Of a stretch of 64,000 bases of DNA, positions 1 through 13,900 are shown piece by piece. Numbering within the stretch: the stretch's first letter is position 1; each line of letters opens with the position of its first letter. Location of the stretch: the NCBI GenBank assembly GCA_028671895.1, contig CM053804.1, positions 1,989,001 through 2,053,000 of the forward strand, in the 5' to 3' direction. The position numbers and the translations under genes were made by a program. A model generated the notes under the pieces. The model was not told the DNA's origin. It did no database searches and saw only the letters and a program-made list of their open reading frames with translations. The DNA is from Oenanthe sinensis (lineage: Eukaryota; Streptophyta; Magnoliopsida; Apiales; Apiaceae).

Positions 1-1074
1 ATTACATATTTTACTAGATATTAATATTAAGATTTTACTAATTATTCTATTTAATATTCTAATGTAAAATTCAACATACCCTTTTTTTATCGCGAATAGC
101 ATTAACACGTAATTTTTATGTGAATCCGGGGAGCCACGTCACTTATCTGTACTTAAAACAATTTTTCTAGGGTTTTTTCTCTCCGCTATAAAAAAGCGCG
201 GAGTGATGGATGACAAAATCACTTGTCAGGGATCTCCACCCCTCTATTTAATATAATTCAATTATTACATATTTTGTTAAATATTATTAAGATCAAGATT
301 CAATGAACGATCCCGACTCTAGTAAAACATTCAATATTTTGTTCATGCTAGAAAAATAATTTTTCAAAATTGATTAAGTGTTAATATTATTTAAATTTCT
401 ATTGTATAATATCTTAGTAGAATCTTAATAGTAATGTGTAAAAATATAAAATAAAAATTATATTATATTATATTGTAAAAATAAATTATGATATGTACCG
501 TAGAAAATTTAGTTTCAATGAAATTAATTATATTAAACTGTATGTTAAAATATTGGGTAAAACATTTTTTAATTTCTTAATATTATACTAGTTTTCTTAT
601 TTAATATCCAATGTGATTAATTTGTTAAATATTTATAATCAATAAATGTCATTTCATTAAGTATGAGGGTACTCTTGGAATAAAAATAAGCGATGAGGTT
701 GATGTTTACATTTTATAAATATCGAGAGCATGGAGGTACATTCTTGAAGTTTAAGGGTTTATGTGCCTAAATGCTAAAACTATAGGCTAAAGTATAAATA
801 ACCCTAAGCCCTATCTGTTAACAGAAATTACAAACAAGAAACACATTGGAAAGATACAATAGAGCACGTGATACTTCCCCTGTCTTATCCGGAAGAAAAA
901 ATAAATTCTATTTGTATTTTGTTATATAAAAATTGCCGGGGTTCTAAAAGTGACCTACAGGTCATTCCTTCATGCCACACTGCTCCACACATCATCATGA
1001 CATTTTGATAACTAAAACAGCAGTGTTTTAGCAATAATTATCTGAAAGAGCATATCAAAAACTATTGAACATAC
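1..1074. other. AT-rich sequence, inside or beyond the HASTY 18th intron
   Basis: HASTY exon 18 ends at 1075 in mid-codon with a GTATGT donor, so this stretch is intron as far as the window shows. I found no sequence resembling the next HASTY coding block on the minus strand here. An inverted CTCCGC/GCGGAG pair around 181-204 flanks a TATAAAAAA loop. No gene is seen. Confidence 0.5.
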
Positions 1075-4000
1075 CCGCTATCTCTTATACCCTTCAACCA
1101 ATTCCGTATATCAGTTTCATTTGACTCTGCAGAGCCTTCTTTATTCATGTCAAATTGAGAACCATCAATAAAATTCAATGAACTCCTAGACGATTTTGGA
1201 TTTCCTTCACCTAGAAGACTTGTTCGCTCTACATCACTCATAACCATCGCAGCTTTCATTTCTCCAGGTAAAGCTTGAGTGACAGGTGGAGACCAAAGAG
1301 AATGTATAGCTCGAAGCAGCTGTGGATCGAAACATGCCATGATTAGAATAATTGCATTTTTCAAAGAAAAGAACCAAATTAGACAAAACATTTGGAGTAT
1401 ATGTAAAGAGTATTTTACTGACCATTTCTTTAGAGAAGAAAACTTACTTTTAAAAGAGGAGGCAGCATCCATGACAGATGAGACACCATAGGATGACAGG
1501 GAACATAACTTTCTGATGAAGTGTTAAGTAAACTTGAACTTCCTTTTCTGACACCGCTCCTCTTAAGAGCCTTCTCAAAAAATGTTACAGTGTGAAAAAG
1601 TGACCACATGAACTTTGTCTCAGAACACAAGCGAATCAAACCATTTGGGTCAGATAAAAACTCATTTTGCCATTCAATCTGTATCCACTGTTTGCTCAAA
1701 GGTTCGAGCAACCATACTAAAACTTCTTGCTGCTGTTGAACCCTGCACCAGAATTAGAAGCATGAAACTAATTAATATAGGATAAATGAAAAAAAAACGG
1801 AACAGAATATATAAACCCCTTGTAAATATTTACCCAGCAGCAGAAGCCATAATAAGAAATGCTTCCCCTAGCAGATTATGCTCCCCACGAAGAAGACCAC
1901 CTTCCCTTTGCAAGTAAGACATTGTTTCAGCTATTGCCTATAGAACAACAGAACTAAAAGTAAGTATTGATGACTATTATCCAATAGCTAATTCATGGTT
2001 TACTAATTTTATTAATTAAAATTAAAATATGGACAAACAAATATAAAAATAAGATTATATTTGGAAGATAAGTAAAAACAAAAAAAGCTCGTCCAAATAC
2101 AGAGACTAAGAGAGTAGGGAAATATGAAATAAAAATAGCTCATCTGCATGGGATAGCAAAATTACAGAATCTATAGAATGGACATAACTTGCCCCATGAT
2201 AGTTCTCAGATAATAGATGATTCTACAATTCAAAAATTACATCCAAAATTCCTATTTATAGACTAACTGAAAGTCAGAAAGATGGACAAAATAATGGAAG
2301 ATTTAATGAAAACTATCTTTAAATTCCTTTGGGGATAGATTTTACTTATTTTTTTGCTTCAAATTTAATCCAAGTTATCTCGTAGAGCATTAGGAAAATG
2401 ATGTTTCAGACATTAACAGAGACAAAACAACTATTACTTTGGTGTTTGGTGTTCCTATATATATATATATATATATAGGTCGGTTCCAATAGAAAATTTG
2501 TTAAAACAGAAAATTAAAAAACTTTTTTGAACATGTCGAAGCATAGTTGTATAAATTAAAATCTTAGTGTGCTGAAACTTTTGAAACTAATTAAAAAACT
2601 ATGACCTCTTTAACAAATATTATATATTTAATACATTAAAATTTATTTTTTTAATAATGTATATAGTCAATCATATATATTACATTTTACAATATATTAA
2701 CTATATCTTCATCATATTTAATACTATTATTTTAAATTTTAAATAAATTAACATAATAAGAAATGGCCTGGGAACTAATCTAGTATATAACTAAGGGTTA
2801 ACATGTTCAAAAATGTTTTTAAGTTTCTAATTGATCCATCCCCAAAATAATAATAAAATAATATATATATACATATATATATATATACAAGCTTATAACC
2901 CGTGCGAAGCACATGATAACTATTATTTAAGTAAATTGATTTTTTATTTATATTTTTATTGATATTTAATATAAAATTTTATAATATTAAGAATTTATGT
3001 TAATATAATATATTCTCCTATTTTATATAAATCTATTTTATTTAATATAAATACATTATAATTTGGACTTGTGTTATAATAAATATATAATTGGGTCCAA
3101 AAAGTAAAATTTGAGGTAATATAGATATGTATATAGTTAGGGCCCGTATTATTATAATTAATAAGTAAAATTATGGCCCAATACCGACCGTCCGACCAAA
3201 ACTTTTAATCTTTCGGCTATAATAATATAGTATAGATATGGATAACTCTTACCCACAACAAAAAAGATTGAATGTCTACAATTAGAATGGAAAATAAAGA
3301 TACAGTTCACCTTCATATGAGGACGAAGGCTTTTTCCAGCTGTTTTGGCAATTCGAATAAATGATGTACATATTTGTAATCTTGCATGGCGAGCCGTACT
3401 TGTTGCAGGATCCTGCAGTGTTTGAAAAAGTTTAAAGTGCAAAGCCAAGAAATTCTTTGTAAAACTAACTAATACAAGAAGACTAGTTATAGAACAAACC
3501 TTTACAATAAAAGGAAGTGAATTTAGGAGCTCGAATAGCTTATTTACTACTCTTCCCACAGTGTCAGCATGGTACTTCAAGAAGGGGCCCATTGCATCTA
3601 AATAGTGCCCAAGTAGTTCCACAAACGTTGGTTCAGTCCATTTCAAAGAAAGAAGCTGTTGAAGTAAACCTTGTAGTTTGTGTTGAGAAGTATCAGCATA
3701 GAATCAGAAACTAAAGTCGTTGATACTTATGTGTAAAATTCAACGAAAGGATTCAGGGATAGCCTAGGGATAAAATGCTATCACCCTCCCCCAAGACAAG
3801 ATAATGAGTTTGAATAATTACTCTCTCTTCCCTATACTTAATCCTAATAGACTGATTACACACACACATATATATGTATGTACATTGTACCCAAAAGAAA
3901 AGAAAGAATTGAAGTTATACCTTCAAGTATTCTTCCCAATGAAACTCCCATCTCAGAATCACTACTGTTATAATCAGTTGATCCATCATAAATTACACTC

Positions 4001-7000
4001 ACAACGTTGTCTAGAGCAAATTGCATGCTTTCCATTACAGCAAAATTCTACAGCAAAGAATGATAAAGCGCATCAATGGAATTTGAATACAGCTACATTT
4101 TATATTTTTAGATAATAAATAAGTTAATAAAGAATTGTAACAAGTAAATCATGACAAGGAAGTACAAAAGACTGGAATCAAACCTGAGCAGTTGGATCAA
4201 GTAAGATGGCATTAATGATCATTATAATTTTGTCGGAAACCTTAGTAGCAGCTAGGAGAGGCTTGCTACAAGCAATCAACCGAATCAACTCTGTCTGAAT
4301 TGAGAATTTATGAATCAGGAAAGAGGGATATAAGTACAAGACATTAATAAGCAGAGTTCATCAACTAAAGATCACAATAGAGTTGCAAGCATAATTTATT
4401 TTCTTATAATTAGATTACATATGATCACTAGGAAAAAATACAATTCTGACAATGGCACCACTGTTAAAATGATAGAAATAGCTCATGTTGAAGTCTGTCA
4501 GATAAACAAATAACTGTCACACCAGCTGATTGCTTCAATTAAGCTAAAGATAATGCAAATATACTGAAGCACGCACACATACAGACTATATACATATACA
4601 GGGTCACATTACACTACAAAACATATTGGCCTACGAACTTTACAAACCTTCGAATCTGCTAATATCGAAACGGAATGCACTTGATATACAAATACGACTC
4701 ACAAAATATTCTGAACATTAAAAGGATAAACAATATTATGATTACAATCCAAATGTGTATATAATATATATTCATCAAGATAAAACATTTATATGGTAAA
4801 TACATTTACAATTCACAAATACAAGCAGTGTTTTTTATGTTCATGATATTTGGTAGACACTCTTTACGTTTTTAGTGAATCCCAATATAAGAGACTTCTA
4901 AACGTTTGTAGGCAAGATAGTTTGTATATGAACACAAGCCTTATATACGTTGTAACTTGTAACAAATCTTTGTTAGACAAAAACTTCTAAGTCATCAAAT
5001 GTTTATATTTTAAGATGCGAAGATTATCATAACAGTTTCCAGGAATTTAAGTGGAACCTCGATAAGAAAGCAAAGAATGCGTAAAAGATAAGACAGACAG
5101 TAAAATGTACTCCTTCCATTCCACACTGTAAGATCAAGAAATAGTATACAATACAGACAGATATGACTACATTCTTATTAAAAGCATAGTCATGGAAGAT
5201 ATACCAGTCTTGAACGGTACTGACTGAAATCTCCTTTTCCCTCGATATCATCACTCCACAATTCTAGTGCCCCAACAACATGTTCTGTTCCAGACTGTAC
5301 TCTTTCTTTCTTGAGCATTCGCTGAAAAGAGATTTCCAGCATAATGCTGAATATATCTTCATTCAGAAAAGTTAAAATATTCATCTTTCCATCGTCAGCT
5401 TGTTTAGAACCAGAGCTCGGATTGTTCAATGAACTCTCCAAAGATGCATGTTGAATAATTTTTGGCTTGGAAAGTAAATCTCGCAATAAAGCCTACCATA
5501 TCAAAAATATATATAATATGTTAAATAGGACAAAATCTATACATCCTTATATTGAATTCCAAATATATTAATAAGAAGGAAAAGAAGAGGACACTATACC
5601 AGCCAAAAGAATAGAGTGTGATAGTGCAGTTCTAGCTTAAAATGTTGAAAGTATCCCAGCATCTGGAGAAGAAAAGTAAAGGAAAGGGAACATATGGATA
5701 TCCATGGAGTTACAATATAATTCAACGAGACGTCTTCAAACACAAGCAAAGTTGTACAAATTCACGACTGTCTGAAATAATGAGCATTAACATACCTGCT
5801 GAAGGTAGAAAGGGATTATTGTGCTGTCACCGCTAATACATTTTAAGTTAAATGTACCCAGAGATACCATACTCTCACATATATATTCCGCGTACTCAAA
5901 TTCACTTTCATCAATATTAGCAGCTTGAGATCCGGTTTTGCTCAAGAATTCTCTCGATACATTCATCAACACCTGAAATATATGACTCATTGCAGAGTCA
6001 AATTCAGTGTCTGCATCAACAGGCCGCTTCCTGCAAACAAGAAATACAAGATTCGGTCACCTTTAGCTGAGATTGCCTGACTTGATATATATTTCCACAG
6101 ACAAATGTTAATTGTTAAAAATTTTGTATATCATACCTTGAGGATACAAGCTTGAAAAAATCACATGCATGAAGACGAAAGTCAGGCGACGATAGTAAGA
6201 AGCTACAACTGGAAAAAACAAATTGTAATATTAATGCCAAAAATCTCAAATAATAATGCTTAAGAAATTTTAAAAAAAAAATATTAGTACCCATGAATTA
6301 TCCCATATTTTAAAAGACCGGGTAGAGGAGCCCAATCCGCATAAGCATTAATAGCATTCAGAATAGATGTTACTGCAGCTGCATGCTGTTTGGCAGTGTC
6401 CATCTGCTGCTTACCTGCTTCACTTAAAGCCGCTCCGAAATGCCTTTCTAGTAACTGTCTTGTGGAAAAAAAGCATAGATATTAATTTGAATAATCATCA
6501 TCGACTATGGATTATAATGACCAGGACTTACAGAGTACAATAATGGCAAGATTTCAGGCAATGAATCGGTTAGTCCACGTAACAATAGCCTTCGCCTATC
6601 ACCTGAGGTAAAATACTTTTAAGAACAAAATAACAGTAAAATCTATGGAAATTCAATATTTAGTATTTTTCAATGATACTCCCCAAAATATAGAACAATA
6701 CAGCAAGCCAAGTAGACACCGATAACAATAACTCTTGATCTTAAACTATAAACCTTCCAGGTCTTCATTGTGAACTGTGATATCTTCGGGAAGCCACCTC
6801 AAAATAATGGATACCAGCTCAGCCTAAAATTTATCCAAAATCAATACATATACAGCTCCATAACTTGGTGTAGACAAAAAATATATCATCAATGATTGAA
6901 GATGATTAAATTACTTGGAGAGGACCACTGGTGGAAAGAGACACTAATGATGGAAGAAGTTCCTGCCAAAGACTCAGACCTTCTCTCCGGACTATCTGCA

Positions 7001-7819
7001 GCAGAAAACAATAAATATATGATTAACTATGCAACATACTAGCACTAACCAGCTTTATAAATACCAATAATCTAAAAAACCTCAGCGATGAGCGCAGCTG
7101 TTTGACTTTTTAAAGCCCAAACTTCAAAAGGGCCCGCAACTTCAGGCAATAAACCAATAGCAACATTGGTGAAGTCTCTTTTTTCAGTAGGACTCAGCTC
7201 ATCCCACCGTAATCGCACTACATGCTGCGCAGAGAAAAAGAAAAGAAAGATGTAAGACAGAAATCCAAAATTTTCATTGATCTGAGATGAATTTAAGAGT
7301 TTGATTTAAAGAAAGTCAGATTGTTTATACAAAAAACTAAAAAACAGAACTTGTGCAAGAATGGATAGCGATTATAAGTATATAAACTTTTATATTTAAT
7401 TTAATGTCTATTGTTTACGGTATCTATAAAAGAGACTCATGGGATACCTATTTACTTAATATAGCCCTTTAAATTATTGGAAGAATAACTCCTTGGATAG
7501 AGTCCTGAAGCTATCTAAAAATTGCTACTAAATCCGGCACAACTTCTATTTATAATCATCCGCTATAGGATTAATAACCAAAATAATAATAAATGAGTGC
7601 AGCTGAAATCCCTCACTTTCCTCTCAACAGATCTGTCACTGATCATACATAAGCAATTTAAAATGAGAACAGGCATGAAGCATACTTGCATCAATTTTAA
7701 GGCATGTATACGAATTTCGGAAGACCAGTCCTTTTTAACTAATAGAACAGATGCATTTGCCAAGACACGCACATCACCTGCTTTTACCTGCAAATATATA
7801 AGAAAAACAAATTAAAAGA

Positions 7820-7856
<37 letters not shown>

Positions 7857-9923
7857 AATTTGCATTTGTGTTTAGAATGAAAAAAAAGTTTGTCAATGAA
7901 GAGAGTAGAAGACCCCAGAAAACTTGTGAAGGACAAGAGATCCTCCCACAATGAAGCAAACATATTGAGTGATGAACACCCAGACATTGTGATGAAACAT
8001 AAGTATTACATACCAAAAAGATACAAAAGTCAGTCACGCTCCACATTTGGACATAGGGTCATAATCTGGACTATTAATTAACTTGTAGTTTAATCATTGT
8101 ACTTTATTTGGTTATAAAAAAAACTACATTTATGTAAAGTCTAAAAAGAAAATTAGACAAGCAGAAATATATAATATACATATTTTACTCCAGCATTAGA
8201 ATTGATAAAGAAAATAATATGGCATCATAACTAGCAGGGTTATCATGGGAAATTACACCCTAGATGCCTAGATGGAACATAAAGATGCAATTGTTCTTCT
8301 TTTGATTTTCTTTACCTTTGAAAAATGTTTCTGAATTTCTTCCAAGTAGCATAAAATAGAGATAAGAGAGATCAAAGTGATCAAGAGAAGATGACACAAT
8401 GAGGAAGGAAAGAATCAAGATAGAGGAAGAAAGTTAAAACCATTTCATTGCAAAATTCTTGGCTTGCATAATGTATTCAATCACTCACACTTCATTATAA
8501 TATTCATCACTTGCATAATGCTTGCAATTACACAGCATTCGATTATGAATAGGAGGAAAATATCATATCCTATACCTAAAAATATCTTTTGCAGCACCAC
8601 GACAAGAATATTATAAAATCTTCAAACATATTAAAGAGAAAGGTATGCCATTACTTTTGGGGGAATACACTACCACCAATTCACCAAATATGAACACGTT
8701 AACAACCATGTATTTACACTATTTAATTTTAACTTTACCGATCAGAATCAGTAATTTCTTTCTGTGTCAACACATAATATAGACACATATAACATAATTG
8801 TTCCAAAAAATCTCCTAGGGGGAGAGTAATCAGCACCTAAGCTGTAGGCAGAACATCTCGATTTTTTGGGGGGAAAACAGGGTAAATGAGGAAAATAATT
8901 TGGGACATAAAGGGAAATTTAAACATAAAAAAAATTATTAAATTAACATTATGTAAATAACTTTACTTTGACCGAACATTAATGTGTTTATGCGACACAA
9001 TTACTTTTTCCGGTATCAGTAATTGACACTAATTGACTCAACCTAATAATAAAAAACTTATTCATATTAAAATGCACCCTACTATCCGATTAACGGCTAG
9101 AAGTTAAATTACCCTATCCAATTAACCGCTAGAATTTGAAGTACCGGACTAGAGATCTTTACAACCTCTATATCCACATTAAAAAAAAAAAAGTGCACGC
9201 GTGAATACACATATAAGTGAATCAGCTCATTTATAACTTATCTGAAAATATACCTCCATAATAAATCTGATCATCACATTAATTTCAACTAAATCAAACC
9301 TAAACAGTTTTGATTTCATCTTAATTAACCAAATCACAAACACAAAGACAACAAAACCATACTAAATAAGAACCATATCTGATCAACTGCTAGAAGTAAG
9401 ACTACCAGTCTAGCAATCTATACAACCTTCACATCCACATAAAAACGTGCAGGTGAACACACATATGTACAAGTGAATTAGCTCATTAATATAACTTATC
9501 TAAAATGACACCACCGGAATCCGATCATTGCTCTAGTCAACTAAATTACACACACAACAACACCTAATTCGCGCAAACACGCACACACATACAACTGAAT
9601 TAGCTCATTTACACAACTTATCTAAAATCACACCACTCCAATACAATCCGATCATCGCTCTAGTTTCAACTAAATCACACACAACAACACCTAATTCCAT
9701 CTTAATCAACCAAATCACACACATAAATTCAACAAAAAACACGAAAACATGCTAAAGATATATACATTTTACGAACACGAGAACGAGCAAGTACAAGAAG
9801 GAAAAAACGTACGGATTCGAGATAAGAAAGAGCAGCTTTACGAGTATCAGGAGGACAGTTCCAATCAAGTACAGCCACTATAGCTTGAGCAACATTGCGT
9901 GCTGTGTTGTTTGATTCCTCCAT
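1075..9923 (-). CDS. HST: HASTY, plant exportin-5 (5' part, 18 exons, runs off the left edge)
   Basis: Importin-beta-type karyopherin that acts with Ran-GTP and is needed for normal miRNA accumulation and movement. Exons on the minus strand: 9813-9923, 7686-7787, 7081-7224, 6915-6995, 6754-6823, 6532-6602, 6291-6454, 6137-6208, 5796-6030, 5601-5662, 5205-5492, 4184-4294, 3921-4047, 3500-3669, 3311-3412, 1834-1937, 1448-1742, 1075-1319. All have GT/AG ends with consistent phases except exon 10. They encode about 851 residues; Arabidopsis HASTY has about 1,200, so the C-terminal quarter lies outside. The start MEESNNTARNVAQAI matches the Arabidopsis start in sequence and position. Other family-like blocks are RWLPEDIT, MRDLL-type, SFQRMLKKE, LDAMGPFLKY, DPATST, ICTSFIRIAK, LRGEHN and NWLKGIRD. 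Exon 10 is one base short, which breaks the frame. Intron 1 (2 kb) holds tandem repeats; intron 15 (1.4 kb) holds a Helitron-like end and TA runs. Confidence 0.93.
2456..2478. repeat. (TA)n microsatellite in HASTY intron 15
   Basis: A run of TA dinucleotides. A second interrupted TA run lies at 2859-2888 in the same intron, directly before a Helitron-like hairpin. Confidence 0.8.
2892..2912 (-). mobile_element. Helitron-like 3' end hairpin (copy 1)
   Basis: The plus strand reads TTATAACCCGTGCGAAGCAC, with a GTGC-GAA-GCAC hairpin. Read on the minus strand the hairpin is followed by GGGTTATAAG and then CTTG-T, close to the CTRR-T end of Helitrons. Four related copies occur at 10972, 16889, 33434 and 47429, all in the same orientation. 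Confidence 0.45.
7822..7856. repeat. (TA)n microsatellite in HASTY intron 1
   Basis: TA dinucleotide run broken once by TG, about 35 bases upstream of the exon 2 acceptor in gene orientation. Confidence 0.8.
9080..9740. repeat. Imperfect tandem repeat in HASTY intron 1
   Basis: Blocks beginning GAATCAGCTCATTTATAACT or GAATTAGCTCATT..., followed by TTATCTRAAAAT, CCGATCAT and TTCAACTAAATCA, recur near 9220, 9474 and 9596. The first two copies share an upstream part: CTAGAAGT, then TCTATACAACC/TCTTTACAACC, then ATCCACAT. Copies are diverged and of unequal length, roughly 120-280 bases. Confidence 0.65.
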
Positions 9924-9933
9924 TTTTAAAAGC

Positions 9934-9941
9934 TAGGGTTT
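9934..9941 (-). promoter_or_regulatory. Telo-box upstream of HASTY
   Basis: The octamer AAACCCTA on the minus strand begins about 18 bases upstream of the HASTY ATG. Telo-boxes are common in promoters and leaders of plant growth-related genes. The same octamer precedes the PPR gene and the DRP2 gene in this window. Confidence 0.45.
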
Positions 9942-10100
9942 TATAAAACTCAAATATAAATTTATGTGTAGAGATTCAGAGAGTGTGTGTAACAAGGGTT
10001 TGTGCAAGCGATTGTAAAGCAGGAGAGGGGGGTGTTGGAGTTGAGAGCTTTATGTCTTTGGGGTTTTGGACATAAATAGGGAAAGTGAATTTGTTGGTGT

Positions 10101-10500
10101 TAGCCCAGAAAATGTCCTAATGTCCTGGATGGCACATGAAAAAAATGGTATAAATAGTCCTAAATAGTACTCTAAAATGCTAAACAGTGTGTCATGCTGT
10201 AAAAGGGTCTTGTAGTGTTTTGTATTTTTTAAAAAAAAATTCGGGGCAAAACGCTACTTTATCTTGGGTTCTGGAATCAAAACACAATTTAAAATAACGT
10301 TTTGGGCTATACGTAACGTTTTGGAAAAAAAAAATCTCTTAACCCCAAACGTGAGACTATGTCACGTTTTCAACCAAAAAAAATTCTACACGATTTAGCG
10401 TTTTGGAGTGTTATTTTGGGTCATTGTTACGGCTTATGCCATTTAGGGCATTATCCTCCCAAATTGTGTCACTAAGGGTTTTTTCTCGAATTTGTGTCAC
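10101..10500. mobile_element. Degenerate MITE next to the HASTY start (same family as 27894-28284)
   Basis: Shares with the 27.9-kb MITE the left part GGTGTTRGCCC and ATGGCAC, the inner ACGCTACTTT and TAGCGTTTTGGAGTG blocks, and the right end GCCATTTAGGGCATT...CCTCCCAAATTGTGT...GGGTTTTTTCTC. The left inverted repeat is eroded in this copy. It begins about 180 bases upstream of the HASTY ATG, so it lies in the proximal promoter. Confidence 0.65.
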
Positions 10501-10971
10501 TTGATTTTTTATATTTTGAATAAAAAAATTTAGATTATCGCAGTTAAAACTACGAGTGTTATTTTTGTGCTATCAGGAGGTATTGGCCGTTAGCGTTAAT
10601 GTCTTGAGTGTCTAATCATGGTTAGTTTGATTTATAGTCTAAATTATTTTTATTTTATTATATTATTATAGAATATTAATTTTTTATTATTTCGTGTACA
10701 TGTGTACTATTTGGTTAGCGGGATATAAGAAACATTAAAACTTTATTGTCTAAATGTTCGCGGTCATTTTTGCATGACCGATTAGATCGGTTAGATGATA
10801 AATTTTCTTGAATGATAATCTGTGTCCCAAATATTGTATGCCGATACAATTAATTATACGTTTTCTTATATGATGACAAAAAAAACAATATGATGTTAAA
10901 CTTAAATGTTTGGATATGTCATCTAAATAATAATTATTTACATAATTCACCTTAATTATAATAAATACTAA

Positions 10972-10992
10972 CTTATAACCAGTGCAAAGCAC
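10972..10992 (-). mobile_element. Helitron-like 3' end hairpin (copy 2)
   Basis: Plus strand TTATAACCAGTGCAAAGCAC. The minus strand ends GGTTATAAG then TTAG-T. It is the same motif as at 2892 with a GTGC-AAA-GCAC hairpin. Confidence 0.4.
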
Positions 10993-13900
10993 AAAATTAT
11001 TTTTTATTTACTTGGGGTTGTTTTTTATATGCTTTAAATTATTTTAAATTTAAATAATATTATAATCAATCAAAATCCATCACGTGTCATTCGATAAATA
11101 TTACAATATACTGTGTCATGCCTCATGTAAATTTTTTATAATGTAACTTGAATTAAAAATCTTATATTACAAATAAATTTTAAAAGTAAAAAAATATATA
11201 ATATATAATAAACATTATAATATCAATTAAAATTATATTTTATATTTTATCATCAAAATTGTGGTATATTACATAAATTAATAAATTAGTAATAAACTTT
11301 TTAAATTCTTTCCATTATAACGGGGTTGTTTTGTTATTTATTTTAAATCATTTTAAATGTAAAAACTCTTGCTCAATTAAATTTAGTCGTGAAAACTCTG
11401 GTTGCTTGATTGTGTACGTATCATGCCATTTATCGATTACCAAAAATAATACTTGACAAAATTCTGATTAATCAAACCCCGATTACATTATAATCACCAC
11501 CAAATTGCTCATTGTTTATATATGTTCTAGGACACTTGATACCACGCATGATAAAATCATTAAATTAATTAAATTCAACAAAAATAATAATTGATCAAGA
11601 CAATTCGGTACAAAAAAATCGAGTAACGTGTTGTATACAAAAGATGTAATTTTTATATTAAAGAACACGTAACTGATATATAAAAGTTGTTTGTATGTAT
11701 GTGTATATGCATATCAACGAAGATGAAGAGGCTTTTCTTCGGAGAGATGACGAGATCTTTATCGGAGTTGTGGTGGATTGAATGGAAAAAATTTCCGGTG
11801 GGACGTGTTTTTTAGGATAGGCTGGGGTCTAGAATTTGAAGTGAAGTGTAACAATTGAAGTGAAATAATTGTGATTAATCATTATATTTTTAATAAATAT
11901 AATAACCGTTAGGTTTGTAATTGTTAACTTCTTTTTATAATTTTCTATACAATGAAATTTATATATTAATATTCATAAAATTTAATGATATATTGAATAA
12001 AAAATATAGGATAAGTAGAATTTTTAAAATAGAAAATATAGAATATAATTTAAATATAATATAATATTATCTGTGAGGAGTTGTATAAAAGGAGGACAAT
12101 CGGGGATATAGTTGTATGTATGATATATATTTTTTATGAAATTAAATTTTATTAAAATTGGATGGTTAGGATCGTTTCTATGATTCACCTAAAATTGAAC
12201 GGTTATGATCTTTTTTATGGTTCACCTCAGTATTTCAAAAAAAACACACTATAGTTTGGTTATTATAATAAAGTCTAAATATATTTAAAAGATAAATATA
12301 AAATATAATATATTTTAATTGTTATCAATAAGAACTTTTAAACATTAAAATTTTATTTAATTGAATATTAAAATATATCATTAACCAAAAATTAAATAAT
12401 TTTATGAAAACAATTAGAAATAATATATAAGAAATTCAAATTATTTCAAATAGTTAAATAATTGAAAAAATTATATAATTAGGTTATAATTACGATATTA
12501 ACACAAAATGAAAAAATATTATATAAAATAATTTGATTACAATGAAATATGAACTTTTTAAAATATAATATTAGATATTGTTCTTTCCGTTCTCTTTTAG
12601 TTGTACCTTAATATTTTATGCATATTTTAATACACATAAAAAATATAGTTCAATAAATTATTTTTCGAAATCCATTTTTCTAAATAAAAAATTAAGAAAC
12701 AACTTAATGGGGATGAGAGGAGTATATAAAACATTAGGCAGTTAAAATACTTGAATTTTGATTGGTTTGATTATTGAAGATTGTCGTAGGCTTATACAAT
12801 GACTTTACAAAGTTTCTTTGTCTTTCATTAAATGATATGTGAATATAGTTACTCACCATGTTGTATTTTTTATAGGAGTTATGTCTTTGTTAACATTCAA
12901 AATTGTATAGAGATGGATTTGAGTACTTAATAAAATCAAATCTCTAGCTTTCCATAAAAAAAAACTTGAATTTTAGATAATAAATTTTGAAAATAAACTT
13001 TTACAATATTTAAATATATTAATTAATTGTCGTTTAAAAAATTTTGAAATTGTTTGAATATGAATATATATATATATACGTGTACATATGTTTATTAAAT
13101 ACACATTTTTCATGTAAAAATATTGAATTAAATATTTTTCATAAATGATGCATTTAGAGAGTTAACAAAATATAAAAATTAGATTATTAGAAACAAGATG
13201 AAATTTTTTAAATAAAATATAATTGAATTGTGTTAATAAAAGATAAAATTTTAAATAGAATGATGAATAATATAAAATTGGACAAATTACAATAACCGGT
13301 CAATTATAATATGTACAATTTAATTAGTAAGATATTATATTGTATATATAGATTGAATAAATTTAATTAAAAAATTATATTGGTCACTTTTTCGGCTTTT
13401 AAATAAATTAATATTTTAGTTAAAATATATAAGTGAGTTTAAAAATAATTGAGTCAAATAATTAAAATTAATAATGTATCTAAAAAATAATTTAATGATT
13501 TTACAAAAAATGCGTGTCCCACCTCTACGCTAGTATTTCTAAAGTTCAAATGGAACTCGTTATTATGGAGAATTTGGGGAACTCACTTAAATTAATAATG
13601 TAATTTTCTCAAATCGATTTGATTTAATTAATTGTTAAAAGTTTAATTATTAAAATTGAATATTTAGTATAAAGCTGATACATATTCATAATTTTATAAA
13701 AATATTAAAAATATGTTATGTAAACTTATACGGAGTAATACTTTAGAACATTTTTAATAAATTATTAATTTATTAATAAAATGCCACACAAAATTTAAAA
13801 TAAAAACTACAATTGAACAAATACCTCATTAAAAAAACTAAATAAAGGTTTTTTACACCAAAATTATGATCATCTATTAAATTTTATACAGTGAAATATC

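Noticed and set aside
181..204. CTCCGC/GCGGAG inverted pair as a terminator or small RNA
   Set aside because: Stem is short and there is no supporting context in a plant nuclear genome.
1..1074. Remaining HASTY exons
   Set aside because: No block resembling the exon after NWLKGIRDSG was found; it must lie to the left of the window.
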